Source of the DNA: Winogradskyella endarachnes
GTDB lineage: Bacteria; Bacteroidota; Bacteroidia; Flavobacteriales; Flavobacteriaceae
Reading direction: 5' to 3'
Length of the DNA: 64,000 nt
Assembly: GCF_009741275.1 (NCBI RefSeq)
Contig: NZ_WOWS01000001.1
Location: 991,796 to 1,055,795 of the forward strand
Shown here piece by piece: positions 1 through 9,374 of this stretch (position 1 is its first letter; every line of letters starts with the position of its first letter). The notes under the pieces are model-generated. The model had not been told where the DNA came from, ran no database searches, and saw only the letters and a list, made by a program, of their open reading frames with translations. The translations under genes were made by a program, and so were the position numbers.

Positions 1-408
1 GCTTCTGGCGCAACTTTTATTATGAATGGTGGTAATCATTTAACCGAAGCCACATCTGCTTACCCTTTTGCCATTTTTGGTGGTGCATGGCAACATGCAA
101 TGGATGGCAAAAGCTATCCAACCAAAGGGAATACTATAATTGGTAATGATGTGTGGATTGGACATGATGCTACCATCATGCCTGGTGTAACCATTGGTGA
201 TGGCGCAATAGTAGCCACAAAAGCAGTAGTTACAAAAAACGTAGAACCCTATACTGTTGTTGGCGGTAATCCTGCAAAACCGATTAAAAAACGTTTTTCA
301 GAAGACATCATTTGTAAATTATTAGAACTTAAATGGTGGGATTGGGATATCGAGAAAATCACAAAAAATGTAGACAAACTCACTTCGCATCCCGAGGCGT
401 TGTTATAA
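1..408 (+). CDS. CatB/Vat-like hexapeptide O-acetyltransferase (5' truncated)
   Basis: The frame is open from the first base of the window, so the N-terminus lies outside it; about 135 residues are visible. The isoleucine-rich hexapeptide stretch ([17 protein letters not shown]) is the left-handed beta-helix of the LbetaH acyltransferases. The NGGNH motif near residue 10 holds the catalytic histidine expected of the xenobiotic acetyltransferase (CatB/Vat) subfamily, and the KWWDWDI tail also matches it. Known members move acetyl from acetyl-CoA to hydroxyls of chloramphenicol or streptogramin A, but many chromosomal homologues have unknown substrates, so drug resistance should not be assumed. 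A strong hairpin terminator follows at 428-460. Confidence 0.85.
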   Translation, partial: ASGATFIMNGGNHLTEATSAYPFAIFGGAWQHAMDGKSYPTKGNTIIGNDVWIGHDATIMPGVTIGDGAIVATKAVVTKNVEPYTVVGGNPAKPIKKRFSEDIICKLLELKWWDWDIEKITKNVDKLTSHPEALL

Positions 409-427
409 ATAAACCCTAAGAACTAAT

Positions 428-464
428 AAAAGGCTTAATAGTAAAACTGTTAAGTCTTTTTCTT
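428..464 (+). terminator. Intrinsic terminator after the acetyltransferase
   Basis: A 14-bp stem (428-441 paired with 447-460, two G-T pairs, 5-base loop) is followed by a T-rich tract. It ends the transcript of the acetyltransferase gene just upstream. Confidence 0.8.
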
Positions 465-547
465 TTCATATAAAAATTAAGGATTAGTACTAAATATCAA
501 AAAGGTACCGAATCATAATTCAGAACGATTAGTCTTCACTTCTACTG

Positions 548-555
548 CATCTTTG
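548..555 (+). promoter_or_regulatory. Possible -7 element (CATCTTTG) for the secreted protein gene
   Basis: CATCTTTG differs by one base from the Bacteroidota TAnnTTTG -7 element and lies 49 bases before the ATG at 604. No clear -33 TTTG was found at the expected distance, so the call is tentative. Confidence 0.35.
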
Positions 556-603
556 TACCATCAAAACATCAATCAAAAAACGAACAATTAAATATTTATC
601 AAA

Positions 604-1248
604 ATGAAAAAACTATTAATCATCTGCCTGTCACTTTTTACATTTAACGCTTTTGCACAACAGATCTCAGAATCATCTAACCAAAGTGACAATGAATTAA
701 AATACAGAGTTAGCTTTCCTGCTATTATCTTATCCAATATTGGTGACGGAGGCAAAAGAACTAATACGCAACACATTGAATTACACGTTAAACGTGAGCT
801 TGACGCTAAAAATATCGTTGGTGTAAAATTTGCTACTTGGCGCTTATTTCAACCTATGGGAATTCAATGGTGGGATGGACTTACAGATAAAATAGATACT
901 GAAACCGAATTTTATCCAGGGTATTTACGCGAAACAGGTATAGGTATTTCATATCAACGTATGCTATGGAAAGGGTTATTTGCTTCGGTTGAAGTTTTAC
1001 CATTATACAAAACCTATTTAGATCTTAATGACAAAAAAATAGCCAACGGATTCAAACTCTACAACTCATATCATATTGGTTATCATTTTGCTTTTGGTAA
1101 AAAGAAACAGTTTTTTATAGAGCCGCAATTTCATTGTAATGTTTGGCATTTTGACACCAATACGCCAGATTCATTTAAGCAACTCGACAATAAATGGGAT
1201 TCCTATTTCTTATTTGAACCCAACCTTTATATTGGAATAAAATTTTAA
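604..1248 (+). CDS. Secreted or outer-membrane protein, unknown function
   Basis: The 214-residue protein starts with a clear Sec signal peptide (MKKLLIICLSLFTFNAFAQ, cleavage near residue 19). The rest alternates polar and aromatic residues in short strands (GIGISYQRM, YHIGYHFAFGKKKQFFIEPQFH) and ends in an aromatic residue (IGIKF), as outer-membrane beta-barrels do. I do not recognise the family. It may share a transcript with the serine hydrolase 36 bases downstream. Barrel topology is inferred from residue pattern only. Confidence 0.65.
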   Translation: MKKLLIICLSLFTFNAFAQQISESSNQSDNELKYRVSFPAIILSNIGDGGKRTNTQHIELHVKRELDAKNIVGVKFATWRLFQPMGIQWWDGLTDKIDTETEFYPGYLRETGIGISYQRMLWKGLFASVEVLPLYKTYLDLNDKKIANGFKLYNSYHIGYHFAFGKKKQFFIEPQFHCNVWHFDTNTPDSFKQLDNKWDSYFLFEPNLYIGIKF

Positions 1249-1284
1249 CTTATAAAACCATCTTAAAATTCTAAAACTAACATT

Positions 1285-2409
1285 ATGAAACATCTATTTC
1301 TAGGTTTAATATTTTTAGTTGGATTATCAGCTATTGCTCAGCAAACAACAGAAACAACAATTAAACAACGATTTAAAACCGAATTAGAAAAGGAAAATAT
1401 TAAAAGAGGAATACTACACGTATATTCTGGATCTCTTGGTATTAACATTCAGATTGCGGAAAGTAAAGAAGATTCTATTGCAATAGATCACCCCTTTTAC
1501 ACAGCTAGCATTACCAAGATGTTTACGGCAACAGCAATAGGTATTTTAAAGGATCAGAATAAATTAAATTTTGAAGATAAAATCGCTCAGTACTTACCAG
1601 ATTCACTGATGAACAACCTTCATGTACTTGATGGCAAAAACTATTCTCAAGATTTAACCATTGCACATTTATTACAACACACCTCTGGTTTACCTGATTA
1701 TTTCACAGATGAAACTAATGACGGAAGTCCGAATATCATCAATCAACTATTGATGAATCGCAATAAATTGTGGTCTGCAGAAGCACTGATTCAATTTTCA
1801 AAAGAAAAAATGACACCTCATTTTATTCCTGGTGAAGGTTATCATTACACAGACACAGGGTATGTGCTTTTGGCGTTGATAATTGAAAACGTTAGTGGTT
1901 TATCGTTAAATGAGTTCTTTAGTCAGCATATTTTTCAACCCTTAAAAATGAATAGTTCTTATGTCAACTTAAAGTCATCTTCTATAGAAAACAACCTTCC
2001 AATCGTTAAGTTCTATGCTAGTCAATACGAGTTGTCATCACTTAAAAGCTTAAGTGCTGATTGGGGCGGAGGCGGTTTAGTCTCAACAGCTCAAGATTTA
2101 ATTACGTTTTTAAAAGCTTTTAATAATAATGCCATTGTAAAAAAAGATACACGTTTAGCTATGAAAAATTGGGTAACTGAAACTAAAGGTATGGAATACG
2201 GTTTTGGGATAAGACAAGTTTCTATTGGTGAGTTAACTGATACAGAATCAGATTTACAACTTATTGGTCATTCTGGTGCTACTGCCTCGTTTTTATGGTA
2301 TTGCCCACAATTAGACACATACATTTCTGGTACATTAAATCAGTTAGAAGCTTCAAAAAATGCATTGATTTTGGTTAATTATATACTTGAAACAATAGAA
2401 AATGACTAA
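1285..2409 (+). CDS. Secreted serine hydrolase, class C beta-lactamase-like family
   Basis: 374 residues with a signal peptide ending near residue 19 (GLSAIAQQ). The catalytic SxxK tetrad is S75-I-T-K78, the second motif is Y-T-D in GYHYTDTGY, and the third is HSG in IGHSGATAS. These are the three active-site motifs of the beta-lactamase/transpeptidase fold (PF00144). Members include D-aminopeptidases, esterases and DD-peptidases; substrate cannot be predicted. The enzyme should act in the periplasm or at the cell surface. It is one of three such hydrolases in the window and lies 36 bases after the secreted protein gene. Confidence 0.85.
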   Translation: MKHLFLGLIFLVGLSAIAQQTTETTIKQRFKTELEKENIKRGILHVYSGSLGINIQIAESKEDSIAIDHPFYTASITKMFTATAIGILKDQNKLNFEDKIAQYLPDSLMNNLHVLDGKNYSQDLTIAHLLQHTSGLPDYFTDETNDGSPNIINQLLMNRNKLWSAEALIQFSKEKMTPHFIPGEGYHYTDTGYVLLALIIENVSGLSLNEFFSQHIFQPLKMNSSYVNLKSSSIENNLPIVKFYASQYELSSLKSLSADWGGGGLVSTAQDLITFLKAFNNNAIVKKDTRLAMKNWVTETKGMEYGFGIRQVSIGELTDTESDLQLIGHSGATASFLWYCPQLDTYISGTLNQLEASKNALILVNYILETIEND

Positions 2410-2710
2410 ATATTGTCAAACTTAACATCGTATTATAAAAATTGAACACTATTGCCAACAAAGTATAAAAGTAATAGCGGTTTTGGTGCCAACCTGAATC
2501 GCTATTATAATTTAATTATGTAAATTGTCAAACGGAAGAGCAGTGCATTTTAATCCACTACTACTCTTATACAAACCATTAAACGAATGTTCAAAACCGA
2601 ATTAAAATTAAAATCTTAATTTAACCAACATATTATACCCATTAAAAAAAACAACTACTAAAAGTCATAATCAAAACTTTCATTATCTTTAAGTCTAACT
2701 AAATAAGATT
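2410..2710. other. Intergenic gap, no gene seen
   Basis: About 300 AT-rich bases between the serine hydrolase and the frameshifted VOC gene. It holds an imperfect hairpin near 2470-2511 (taatagcg paired with cgctatta, long loop) with no T-run. It could be an RNA structure or a weak terminator. No open frame with coding character was found. Confidence 0.5.
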
Positions 2711-3081
2711 ATGAAACTAGGCGCATTTTCAGTAAGTCTTGCTGTAAAAGACATAAAGGCATCAAAAACATTTTATGAAACTTTAGGGTTTTCCGTTTTT
2801 GGTGGTGATTTAGAAAAAATTACCTTATTATGAAAAATGGTGAATCATTGATTGGTTTATTTCAAGGTATGTTTAAAAATAATATCCTCACCTTTAATCC
2901 TGGTTGGGACCAAAACGCTAATACTTTAGAAAATTTTGATGATGTTAGAACTATTCAAAAAGCTTTAAAATCTAAAAACATAACATTTGAACATGAAGCT
3001 GATGCCTCGACTTCTGGACCTGCAAGTTTTGCTGTGTTAGATCCAGACGGCAACGCTATTTTAGTTGATCAACACATATAA
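2711..3081 (+). pseudogene. VOC/glyoxalase-family protein, frameshifted
   Basis: The ATG at 2711 opens [15 protein letters not shown] and runs to a TGA at 2831-2833. The next frame continues in register with [15 protein letters not shown] and ends in DPDGNAILVDQH at 3081. Together they make a standard ~123-residue VOC (bleomycin-resistance/glyoxalase superfamily) protein. One A added to the six-A run at 2814-2819 restores the frame and gives the expected [10 protein letters not shown] junction. This is either a sequencing or assembly indel or a true inactivating mutation. The VOC fold is clear; the substrate is unknown. Confidence 0.85.
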
Positions 3082-3085
3082 AGTT

Positions 3086-3412
3086 ATGAATTGGGATGAA
3101 ACCTTAAAATTATATGACGGAATTACAAATGCTTGTCATGGCTTTGAGCGCAAAGGCAAAAAAATGATTTACACCTCTTCTAATGGTTATATGTTTACAT
3201 TACTTAATAAAGCAGGTGAAATTGGTATACGTCTACCAAAAGAAAAAGCGGCTAAATTTATGGAAGAACATAATACTGGGTATTATTATTCTTATGGGGC
3301 AAAAATGAAAGATTATGTCTTGGTACCTGAATCCCTTTATACAGAAAAAGCGTTATTAGTAAATTATTTTGAACAAAGTTTTGATTACGTTAATAGTTTA
3401 CCTTCTAAATAA
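3086..3412 (+). CDS. TfoX/Sxy N-terminal-like protein
   Basis: A 108-residue protein from the ATG at 3086. The frame could begin at a TTG at 3065, but that would overlap the VOC gene's end, so the ATG is preferred. The layout (MIYTSSNGYMFTLLNKAGEIGIRLPKE, then a YGAKMKDYVLVP segment) resembles the TfoX N-terminal domain seen in small stand-alone proteins. These have no proven role outside competence regulation in proteobacteria. It begins 4 bases after the VOC frame, suggesting co-transcription. The family call rests on recollection of the motif order. Confidence 0.6.
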   Translation: MNWDETLKLYDGITNACHGFERKGKKMIYTSSNGYMFTLLNKAGEIGIRLPKEKAAKFMEEHNTGYYYSYGAKMKDYVLVPESLYTEKALLVNYFEQSFDYVNSLPSK

Positions 3413-3584
3413 TTAAAATAGAAAATACCAAATAAGAAAACAGACTAACGTGTAACAAGATAATAATACAATTTGCATTCTATTGTGTCTAACGGCTCTG
3501 TTCATATTACTGATATTTGTGTTCAATTATAAGACACACATTTTTGTAAAAAGTCACGTTTAACCCTTTTAAAAACAATAACTC

Positions 3585-4127
3585 ATGGAAAAAGCCTTAC
3601 AAACAATGATTAATAATATGCCTGCAAAAACAGGTAAATCTTTAGAGCAATGGAAATCTATATTAAAAGAAAAAGCATTTGCTAAACACTCAGAAGGCGT
3701 TAATTTTTTAAAGAAAGAACACGGAGTAACTCATGGTTTCGCCAACACCATTGTAACACTATCTAAAGAAGAAAATCATTCGGAAGACGATTTAGTTGCT
3801 AACCAATATAAAGGCAAAGAAGCTTTGATTCCTATTTATGAAAAACTGCATTCTATAATTGAAGCGTTTGGAGACGATGTAACTATTACACCAAAGAAAA
3901 CAAGTGTTAGCTTTATTAGAAAGCGACAATTTGTTCTTATTAAACCAGCTACTAAAACCCGAATAGATTTAGGATTAAAACTACCTGAAAAACCAACTAC
4001 AGTTAGACTAGGTAATTCTGGTCCATTTGGTACAATGTGCACGCATCGTGTACAAATTACATCGGTTAATGATTTAGATGATGAATTAATTTTATGGATG
4101 AAAGAAGCTTATGAAAAAGCCGAGTAA
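3585..4127 (+). CDS. DUF4287/DUF5655 domain protein
   Basis: 180 residues in two parts. Residues 1-65 (MPAKTGKSLEQWKSILKE ... KKEHGVTHGFANTI) match the DUF4287 pattern. Residues ~85-180 (ALIPIYEKLHSIIEAFGDDVTITPKKT ... RKRQFVLIKPATKTRIDLGLKL) match DUF5655, which resembles nuclease-associated domains but has no assigned activity. No signal peptide or membrane segment, so probably cytoplasmic. It stands alone, with more than 130 bases on each side. Confidence 0.75.
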   Translation: MEKALQTMINNMPAKTGKSLEQWKSILKEKAFAKHSEGVNFLKKEHGVTHGFANTIVTLSKEENHSEDDLVANQYKGKEALIPIYEKLHSIIEAFGDDVTITPKKTSVSFIRKRQFVLIKPATKTRIDLGLKLPEKPTTVRLGNSGPFGTMCTHRVQITSVNDLDDELILWMKEAYEKAE

Positions 4128-4264
4128 TATCACATACTCATGCAGTTAAATATTTAAAAATTAATTGTTCACAAAGTTTTTACACTTTTTTTACATTTTG
4201 TTTTACAATAGCCACCGCATTCCATAATACATTTGAGTATATTCATCTCAAAAAACAACATATT

Positions 4265-5077
4265 ATGAAAAAACGTATTATTATTTCTACAACGGCCTTG
4301 GCAATTCTTGCTATTGTTTTATTTGGTTTTACTAATTTGAAATTGAATGAATCTAAAGAAACAGCAACCACAGAACCAATTGAACCACTCATTGAAAACA
4401 ATGCTTTTTTTGGTCCATATGAGAAACCATTACCTAATTTGTATTATGGCGTTGATACCCGTTTTAAAGCAGTAAAAAAATCTGATATAGATAAAGCAAC
4501 AAGTATTTACGATTTTATTACAAAAGAAGAAAAAGAACAAATTATAGATATAAAATACATCAACCTCATTGTTATTGAAAATAACGAACACTCAAATACA
4601 CAAGAATCAGGAAAAACAGCTGCATTTACTGAAACTCAACTTCAAATTTTAAAGGCTACAGATTACTTTAGTCATTTTACTGTAAAATCAGAATTTAAAG
4701 GTAAAAACCCTAAAACCAGAAACATTGAAGACATGTTTATAAGCCCACATATTACGGTTGTACCCAATCAACAAGCACAATATGTTGCCGGCAAAGAAGC
4801 ATTAGTAAACTATTTTAAAGACCATAGCAGAAGAGCTATGAGTATAATAACAGATAATAAAATTTACCCCATAAAAATAAGTTTCATTATCAACAAAAAA
4901 GGAAAAGTAACAGATGTTAAACACGACGCCATGTCAACTGGCTATCCCGAAATTGATGCAAAATTAATGGAATTAGTAAAAAATATTCCTGGTCAATGGA
5001 TACCTGCACAAAAGGCTAATGGCGAAAAAACAAACCAAGAATTGGTATTTACTTTTGGTCCTGATGATGGTTGTTAA
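4265..5077 (+). CDS. Membrane-anchored protein with TonB C-terminal-like domain
   Basis: 270 residues. A single N-terminal membrane segment (residues ~5-25, IIISTTALAILAIVLFGF) is followed by a low-complexity linker and a periplasmic region. The last ~75 residues (YPIKISFIINKKGKVTDVKHD ... PGQWIPAQKANGEKTNQELVFTF) have the strand-helix-strand pattern of the TonB C-terminal domain in many Bacteroidota proteins. There is no proline-rich spacer and no ExbB/ExbD neighbour, so a real energy-transducing role is uncertain. It converges with rimO, 44 bases between the two stops. Confidence 0.65.
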   Translation: MKKRIIISTTALAILAIVLFGFTNLKLNESKETATTEPIEPLIENNAFFGPYEKPLPNLYYGVDTRFKAVKKSDIDKATSIYDFITKEEKEQIIDIKYINLIVIENNEHSNTQESGKTAAFTETQLQILKATDYFSHFTVKSEFKGKNPKTRNIEDMFISPHITVVPNQQAQYVAGKEALVNYFKDHSRRAMSIITDNKIYPIKISFIINKKGKVTDVKHDAMSTGYPEIDAKLMELVKNIPGQWIPAQKANGEKTNQELVFTFGPDDGC

Positions 5078-5120
5078 TCAAACGTTGCACACCTTTAAAA
5101 CAACTTAAAATTTAATAAAT

Positions 5121-6422
5121 TTATAAGACTTCGCCGTAAAGGTCGAAGTCTTCTGCTTCAATCACTTTTATAGTTGCAAATTCACCTGTTTTCAAATAAG
5201 TTTTAGAGGCATCAATTAAAACTTCATTATCTACATCTGGCGAATCAAATTCTGTTCTACCAACAAAATAATTTCCTTCTTTACGGTCAATCACTACTCT
5301 AAACTCCTGTCCTATTTTAGCTTGATTCAATTCCCAAGAAATCTGAGATTGAATTTCCATAATTTCATTGGCACGTTCAATCTTTACATCTTCTGGTACA
5401 TCATCCTCTAAGTTGTAGGCATGTGTATTTTCTTCGTGAGAATATGTAAAGCATCCTAAACGCTCAAAACGCATTTCTTTTACCCAATCTCTAAGGGTTT
5501 CAAAATCTTCTTGAGTTTCTCCAGGATAACCAACAATTAAAGTGGTTCTAATAGTCATCTCAGGCACTCTAGCTCTAAAATCTTTAAGTAATTTAGTGGT
5601 CTTCTCTTTAGTTGTACCACGACGCATACTTTTTAAGATAGAATCTGATATGTGCTGTAGAGGAATATCTAAATAGTTACAAATTTTTGGCTCGCGCTTC
5701 ATAATATCTAAAACGTCCATTGGAAAACCTGTTGGAAACGCATAATGCAAGCGTATCCACTCAATCCCTTCAACTTTAACTAAGTGTTCTAAAAGTTCAG
5801 CTAAGTTTCGTTTTTTATAGATATCTAAACCATAATAAGTTAAATCTTGAGCGATAAGTATTAATTCTTTAACGCCTGTAGCTGCTAATTTTTCAGCTTC
5901 AGTAACCAAGTTTTCTATTGGTGTACTTTTGTGTTTACCTCTCATAATTGGGATTGCACAAAAACTACAAGGTCTATCACATCCTTCGGCAATTTTAAGA
6001 TAGGCGTAATTTTTTGGTGTTGTAGTTAGACGTTCACCAATAAGCTCGTGTTTATAATCTGCACCAAGGGCTTTTAATAAGCCTGGTAATTCAGTTGTAC
6101 CAAAATACTGATCCACATTAGGAATCTCTTTTTCTAAGTCTGGCTTATAACGCTCACTTAAACAACCCGTTACAAATACCTTATCTACTACGCCATCTTC
6201 TTTCTTTTGCATGTACTCCAAAATGGTGTTCACACTTTCCTCTTTGGCATTATTTATAAATCCACAAGTATTAATAACAACAACGTTACCTTCTTCTTCA
6301 TGGACCACATCTTTACCACTAGCTTTAAGTTGCCCCATTAATACTTCGCTATCGTAAACATTTTTACTACAGCCAAGGGTTACAACATTGATTCTGTTTT
6401 TCTTAAGAGTTTTTGTACGCAT
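5121..6422 (-). CDS. rimO: Ribosomal protein S12 methylthiotransferase RimO
   Basis: 433 residues, normal length. The N-terminal MTTase domain has the three cysteines of the auxiliary 4Fe-4S cluster (C18, C53, C87). The radical-SAM core has CDRPCSFC (C148, C152, C155), and a TRAM domain ends the protein. RimO adds a methylthio group to the S12 aspartate equivalent to E. coli D89. The ATG at 6422 is 20 bases past a TATCTTTG element on the minus strand. A hairpin overlaps the stop codon. Confidence 0.93.
   Translation of the reverse strand: MRTKTLKKNRINVVTLGCSKNVYDSEVLMGQLKASGKDVVHEEEGNVVVINTCGFINNAKEESVNTILEYMQKKEDGVVDKVFVTGCLSERYKPDLEKEIPNVDQYFGTTELPGLLKALGADYKHELIGERLTTTPKNYAYLKIAEGCDRPCSFCAIPIMRGKHKSTPIENLVTEAEKLAATGVKELILIAQDLTYYGLDIYKKRNLAELLEHLVKVEGIEWIRLHYAFPTGFPMDVLDIMKREPKICNYLDIPLQHISDSILKSMRRGTTKEKTTKLLKDFRARVPEMTIRTTLIVGYPGETQEDFETLRDWVKEMRFERLGCFTYSHEENTHAYNLEDDVPEDVKIERANEIMEIQSQISWELNQAKIGQEFRVVIDRKEGNYFVGRTEFDSPDVDNEVLIDASKTYLKTGEFATIKVIEAEDFDLYGEVL
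5125..5152 (-). terminator. Hairpin overlapping the rimO stop
   Basis: aagacttcgcc (5125-5135) pairs with ggtcgaagtctt (5141-5152), one bulged base, 5-base loop. On the minus strand it lies in the last codons of rimO and is followed by an A/T-rich tract. It may terminate rimO transcription while still being translated. Confidence 0.5.
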
Positions 6423-6441
6423 GTTCTATAAAATCAGTTTG

Positions 6442-6449
6442 CAAAGATA
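6442..6449 (-). promoter_or_regulatory. TAnnTTTG -7 element for rimO
   Basis: TATCTTTG on the minus strand matches the Bacteroidota -7 consensus exactly. It places transcription start about 13 bases before the rimO ATG at 6422. Confidence 0.6.
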
Positions 6450-6502
6450 CAACGTTAATTAAACCTTTAGTATATTTAACAGTCATAAATAAATACTTAG
6501 CC

Positions 6503-7582
6503 ATGAAAACTTTACAATTACTCACTTTTTTTATTTGTTTTTGCACCATTTTATCTTGTTCTAGTGATAGTGACACTAATGATGATGACGCACCGCAAAC
6601 AGAGGCTATTTATTTTCCACCTATAAATTCAGATACATGGGAAACAAAAACTATAGAAGAATTAGACTGGAATACAACTGAGCTTCAACCATTACTAGAC
6701 TTTTTAGAAGAAAAAAATACCAAAAGTTTTATGATTTTGCATAAGGGTAAAATTGTAGTAGAAGAATATATGAATGGTCATGATGCTAATTCCACATGGT
6801 ATTGGGCAAGTGCCGGAAAAACTTTAACAACCGCAATTTCTGGTATTGCGGAACAAGAAGGTTTCATAGATATAAATAATAAAGTGTCTGACTATGTTGG
6901 TACAGGTTGGACAAGTGCTCCTGCTGAAAAGGAAGATTTAATTACATGTCAACATCTGTTATCAATGACATCTGGTTTAGATGATGAAGCAGGCGATGAT
7001 ATATCTCCAGAAAATCTACAGTATGTCGCTGACGCTGGCACACGTTGGGCTTACCACAATGTATTTGTGAAAATGCAAGACGTTGTAGAACAAGCAACAA
7101 ATGAAACTTGGGATAACTACTTTACAAATAAACTTAAGGATCCTATTGGGATGAATGGCAGTTGGACCACCTTAGGAAACATTAATGTGTATTGGAGCAA
7201 CACCAGAAGCATGGCAAGATTTGGTTTATTAACCTATGCCAATGGCAGCTGGGAAGACACGCAAATTTTAAATGAAAACTTCGTAGCAGAAGCTACAAAC
7301 ACTTCTCAAGATATCAATTTAGCCTATGGTTATTTATGGTGGCTAAACGGTAAGTCCACATATCATTTACCTCAAAGTCAAGTTGAATTTCCAGGTGAAC
7401 TTATACCAGATGCGCCAGATGATACTTTTGCTGCGTTGGGTTTAAACGACCAAAAAATATATGTTGTACCTAGCAAAGAATTGGTTGTAATAAGAATGGG
7501 ACAAGCGGCAGATAGCGAAAACTTTGCGCTTTCTAGTTTTGATAATGACCTTTGGATAAAAATTAACGCTTTAATAAATTAA
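6503..7582 (+). CDS. Lipoprotein serine hydrolase, beta-lactamase-like family
   Basis: The start is taken as the ATG at 6503, because it opens a lipoprotein signal (MKTLQLLTFFICFCTILSCSS, lipobox LSC); the longer frame from 6413 would run into the rimO start region. About 359 residues. The catalytic SxxK is S-A-G-K in WYWASAGKTLT, with Y-H-N as second motif (RWAYHNVF). The shape is close to the 6-aminohexanoate-dimer hydrolase/esterase group of PF00144. Predicted to be anchored in the outer or inner membrane. Its stop overlaps the stop of the amidase gene by a few bases, tail to tail. Confidence 0.82.
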   Translation: MKTLQLLTFFICFCTILSCSSDSDTNDDDAPQTEAIYFPPINSDTWETKTIEELDWNTTELQPLLDFLEEKNTKSFMILHKGKIVVEEYMNGHDANSTWYWASAGKTLTTAISGIAEQEGFIDINNKVSDYVGTGWTSAPAEKEDLITCQHLLSMTSGLDDEAGDDISPENLQYVADAGTRWAYHNVFVKMQDVVEQATNETWDNYFTNKLKDPIGMNGSWTTLGNINVYWSNTRSMARFGLLTYANGSWEDTQILNENFVAEATNTSQDINLAYGYLWWLNGKSTYHLPQSQVEFPGELIPDAPDDTFAALGLNDQKIYVVPSKELVVIRMGQAADSENFALSSFDNDLWIKINALIN

Positions 7583-9237
7583 TTATAGTCCTTAGGTGCT
7601 ATTCTTAATTGTGAGGCCTCTTCATAAATTGCAGCCCAATCGATAATTACTTTTTCCTGATACGGTTTTGCAATAAACGTGAGTCCTTTAGGCACTCCAT
7701 TTCTATCATAACCCATAGGAATAGTTAAAGCAGGATATTCTGCAACGGCTGCAAATGCGGCATGATAATTATTAATAGATAAATAACCATCTAAATTATG
7801 TGTGCGCATTGGTTTATCAAAAAACAATTGTCCATTTGTTTTTAAGGTATCTTTAATTCTTTCTAAATATTCTAAATCACCACTATCAGCTACAATTCCT
7901 TTTAACAAACTTTGACCATAAGGCATCCTTTTTAAAGAATCTGTTTGGTTAAAATTTATAATTTCATCCACTGATTTTATTTCAATATTAGCACTAGCAT
8001 AGTTTTTTAAATACAGCGGTAAATCATTTTTAATATCTAAATTTAGTAATCTAATAAAATTTGGTAAGCTTACCTTCTCTTCTTCAATTTCAACAATTTC
8101 AGCTCCTTTTTCTTTTAAAACCTTTAATGCTTTAACATATAAAGAATCTTCCTTTAAACGTGTTGGTGCGCCAAATCGTTTTCCTTTTATAAGTTCAGAA
8201 GATGGTGTGTTAAAATAGACATAGGCGTCCTTTTTATTGGTTGATTTGGAGTCTAAACTATCATAACCAGAAATCGCATCTAAGACAATAGCGATATCAC
8301 TAACTGATTTTGCAATAGGACCTGCCGTATCTAATGTTGATGAAATAGGCACTATACCTGCTCTACTCACTAAACCTATTGTTGGTTTTAAACCAACCAC
8401 AGAATTTTGACTAGCTGGAGATAATATTGAACCAGCCGTTTCACTACCAATAGCCGCAACACAAAAATTTGCTGCTACAGCTACAGCACTACCAGAGCTA
8501 GAACCTCCAGTATCAATAACTCTTCTACCATATGGATTTAACGTTTGTCCTCCAATAGCAGAATAGCCACTTGGGCAGTTGTCACAGAAGAAATAAGCCC
8601 ATTCGCTTAAATTTGCTTTTCCTAAAATTAAGGCATCCTTAGTTTTTAATTGACTAACTATAAAAGCATCTTTGGCTATATTGTCTTTTAGAGCAACTGC
8701 ACCAGCTGTAGTTGCCATTGTATTAGCATTTAGATTATCTTTTAATAAAATAGGCATTCCAAAAATGGGATGTTTACTCTTTTTAGTTGAAAAGTCTTTA
8801 TCTTTTTGTTTAGAATCTTCAATAACATTGGGATTAACTGCAATCACAGAGTTTAACGACAATGGGTTTTCTCTATCAAACTTTCTGATTCTGAATAAAT
8901 AGAATTTCGTTAATTCCTCATAAGTAAAAATATTACGGGTTCTGCTCACTTGTAGTTCAGTAATCGTCTGCTCTAATATTACCGGTTTTAAACGGTTGTA
9001 ATCCGCCTCTGTAAAGTCTTCCATTTGCGGATTAAGGACTTTCCACAATTCATCTTTAGTGATATATTTAGAATCTAACACTTTAAAGTCTCTAAAATCT
9101 TTGGTTGAAATAGCACTTAAAACTGAAGAATCATCAATTATTTCTATTCTTTGAATAGGCATCCGTGCTTCAGAAGAATTAGGTTTTTTACACGATATCA
9201 AACAGCACACCATTACTATATAAACACAATTTCTCAT
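7579..9237 (-). CDS. Lipoprotein amidase (amidase signature family)
   Basis: 552 residues with a lipoprotein signal (MVCCLISCKK, acylated cysteine near 16). The amidase signature fold shows the Ser-cisSer-Lys triad: K166 in ILLKDNL, the cis-serine in GGSSSGS (246-248) and the nucleophile S270 in SETAGSILSPA. Such enzymes hydrolyse amides; several periplasmic homologues in this phylum have no known substrate. Residues 20-110 are an N-terminal extension not found in the core family. It faces away from the T9SS gene at 9375, with 137 bases between the starts. Confidence 0.88.
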   Translation of the reverse strand: MRNCVYIVMVCCLISCKKPNSSEARMPIQRIEIIDDSSVLSAISTKDFRDFKVLDSKYITKDELWKVLNPQMEDFTEADYNRLKPVILEQTITELQVSRTRNIFTYEELTKFYLFRIRKFDRENPLSLNSVIAVNPNVIEDSKQKDKDFSTKKSKHPIFGMPILLKDNLNANTMATTAGAVALKDNIAKDAFIVSQLKTKDALILGKANLSEWAYFFCDNCPSGYSAIGGQTLNPYGRRVIDTGGSSSGSAVAVAANFCVAAIGSETAGSILSPASQNSVVGLKPTIGLVSRAGIVPISSTLDTAGPIAKSVSDIAIVLDAISGYDSLDSKSTNKKDAYVYFNTPSSELIKGKRFGAPTRLKEDSLYVKALKVLKEKGAEIVEIEEEKVSLPNFIRLLNLDIKNDLPLYLKNYASANIEIKSVDEIINFNQTDSLKRMPYGQSLLKGIVADSGDLEYLERIKDTLKTNGQLFFDKPMRTHNLDGYLSINNYHAAFAAVAEYPALTIPMGYDRNGVPKGLTFIAKPYQEKVIIDWAAIYEEASQLRIAPKDYN

Positions 9238-9374
9238 TATTCAATTTTTTATAAAAATACAATTTTTATTGTAGGTCTTTTTTCAAAAACTTATCGCAAT
9301 ACACCACAAGTTTTAAATAAAAAACGCATCTAAAAAAAATAGCTTACCCAAAGAATTAATCAAATACGGAAACA

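Noticed and set aside
1..408. Acquired antibiotic-resistance gene (Vat or CatB).
   Set aside because: Only the fold and motifs are visible. Chromosomal homologues have varied or unknown substrates and there is no mobile element nearby.
588..776. Minus-strand short frame over the start of the secreted protein gene.
   Set aside because: It lies antisense to a clear signal-peptide gene and has no independent support.
2470..2511. Hairpin as a strong terminator after the first serine hydrolase.
   Set aside because: The loop is long and no T-run follows, so I list it only as a structure in the gap.
6413..6502. Longer N-terminus of the lipoprotein serine hydrolase.
   Set aside because: It overlaps the rimO start and promoter, and the lipoprotein signal begins at 6503.
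9151..9333. Short frame across the divergent region of the amidase and T9SS genes.
   Set aside because: It covers the amidase signal region on the other strand and shows no start context.
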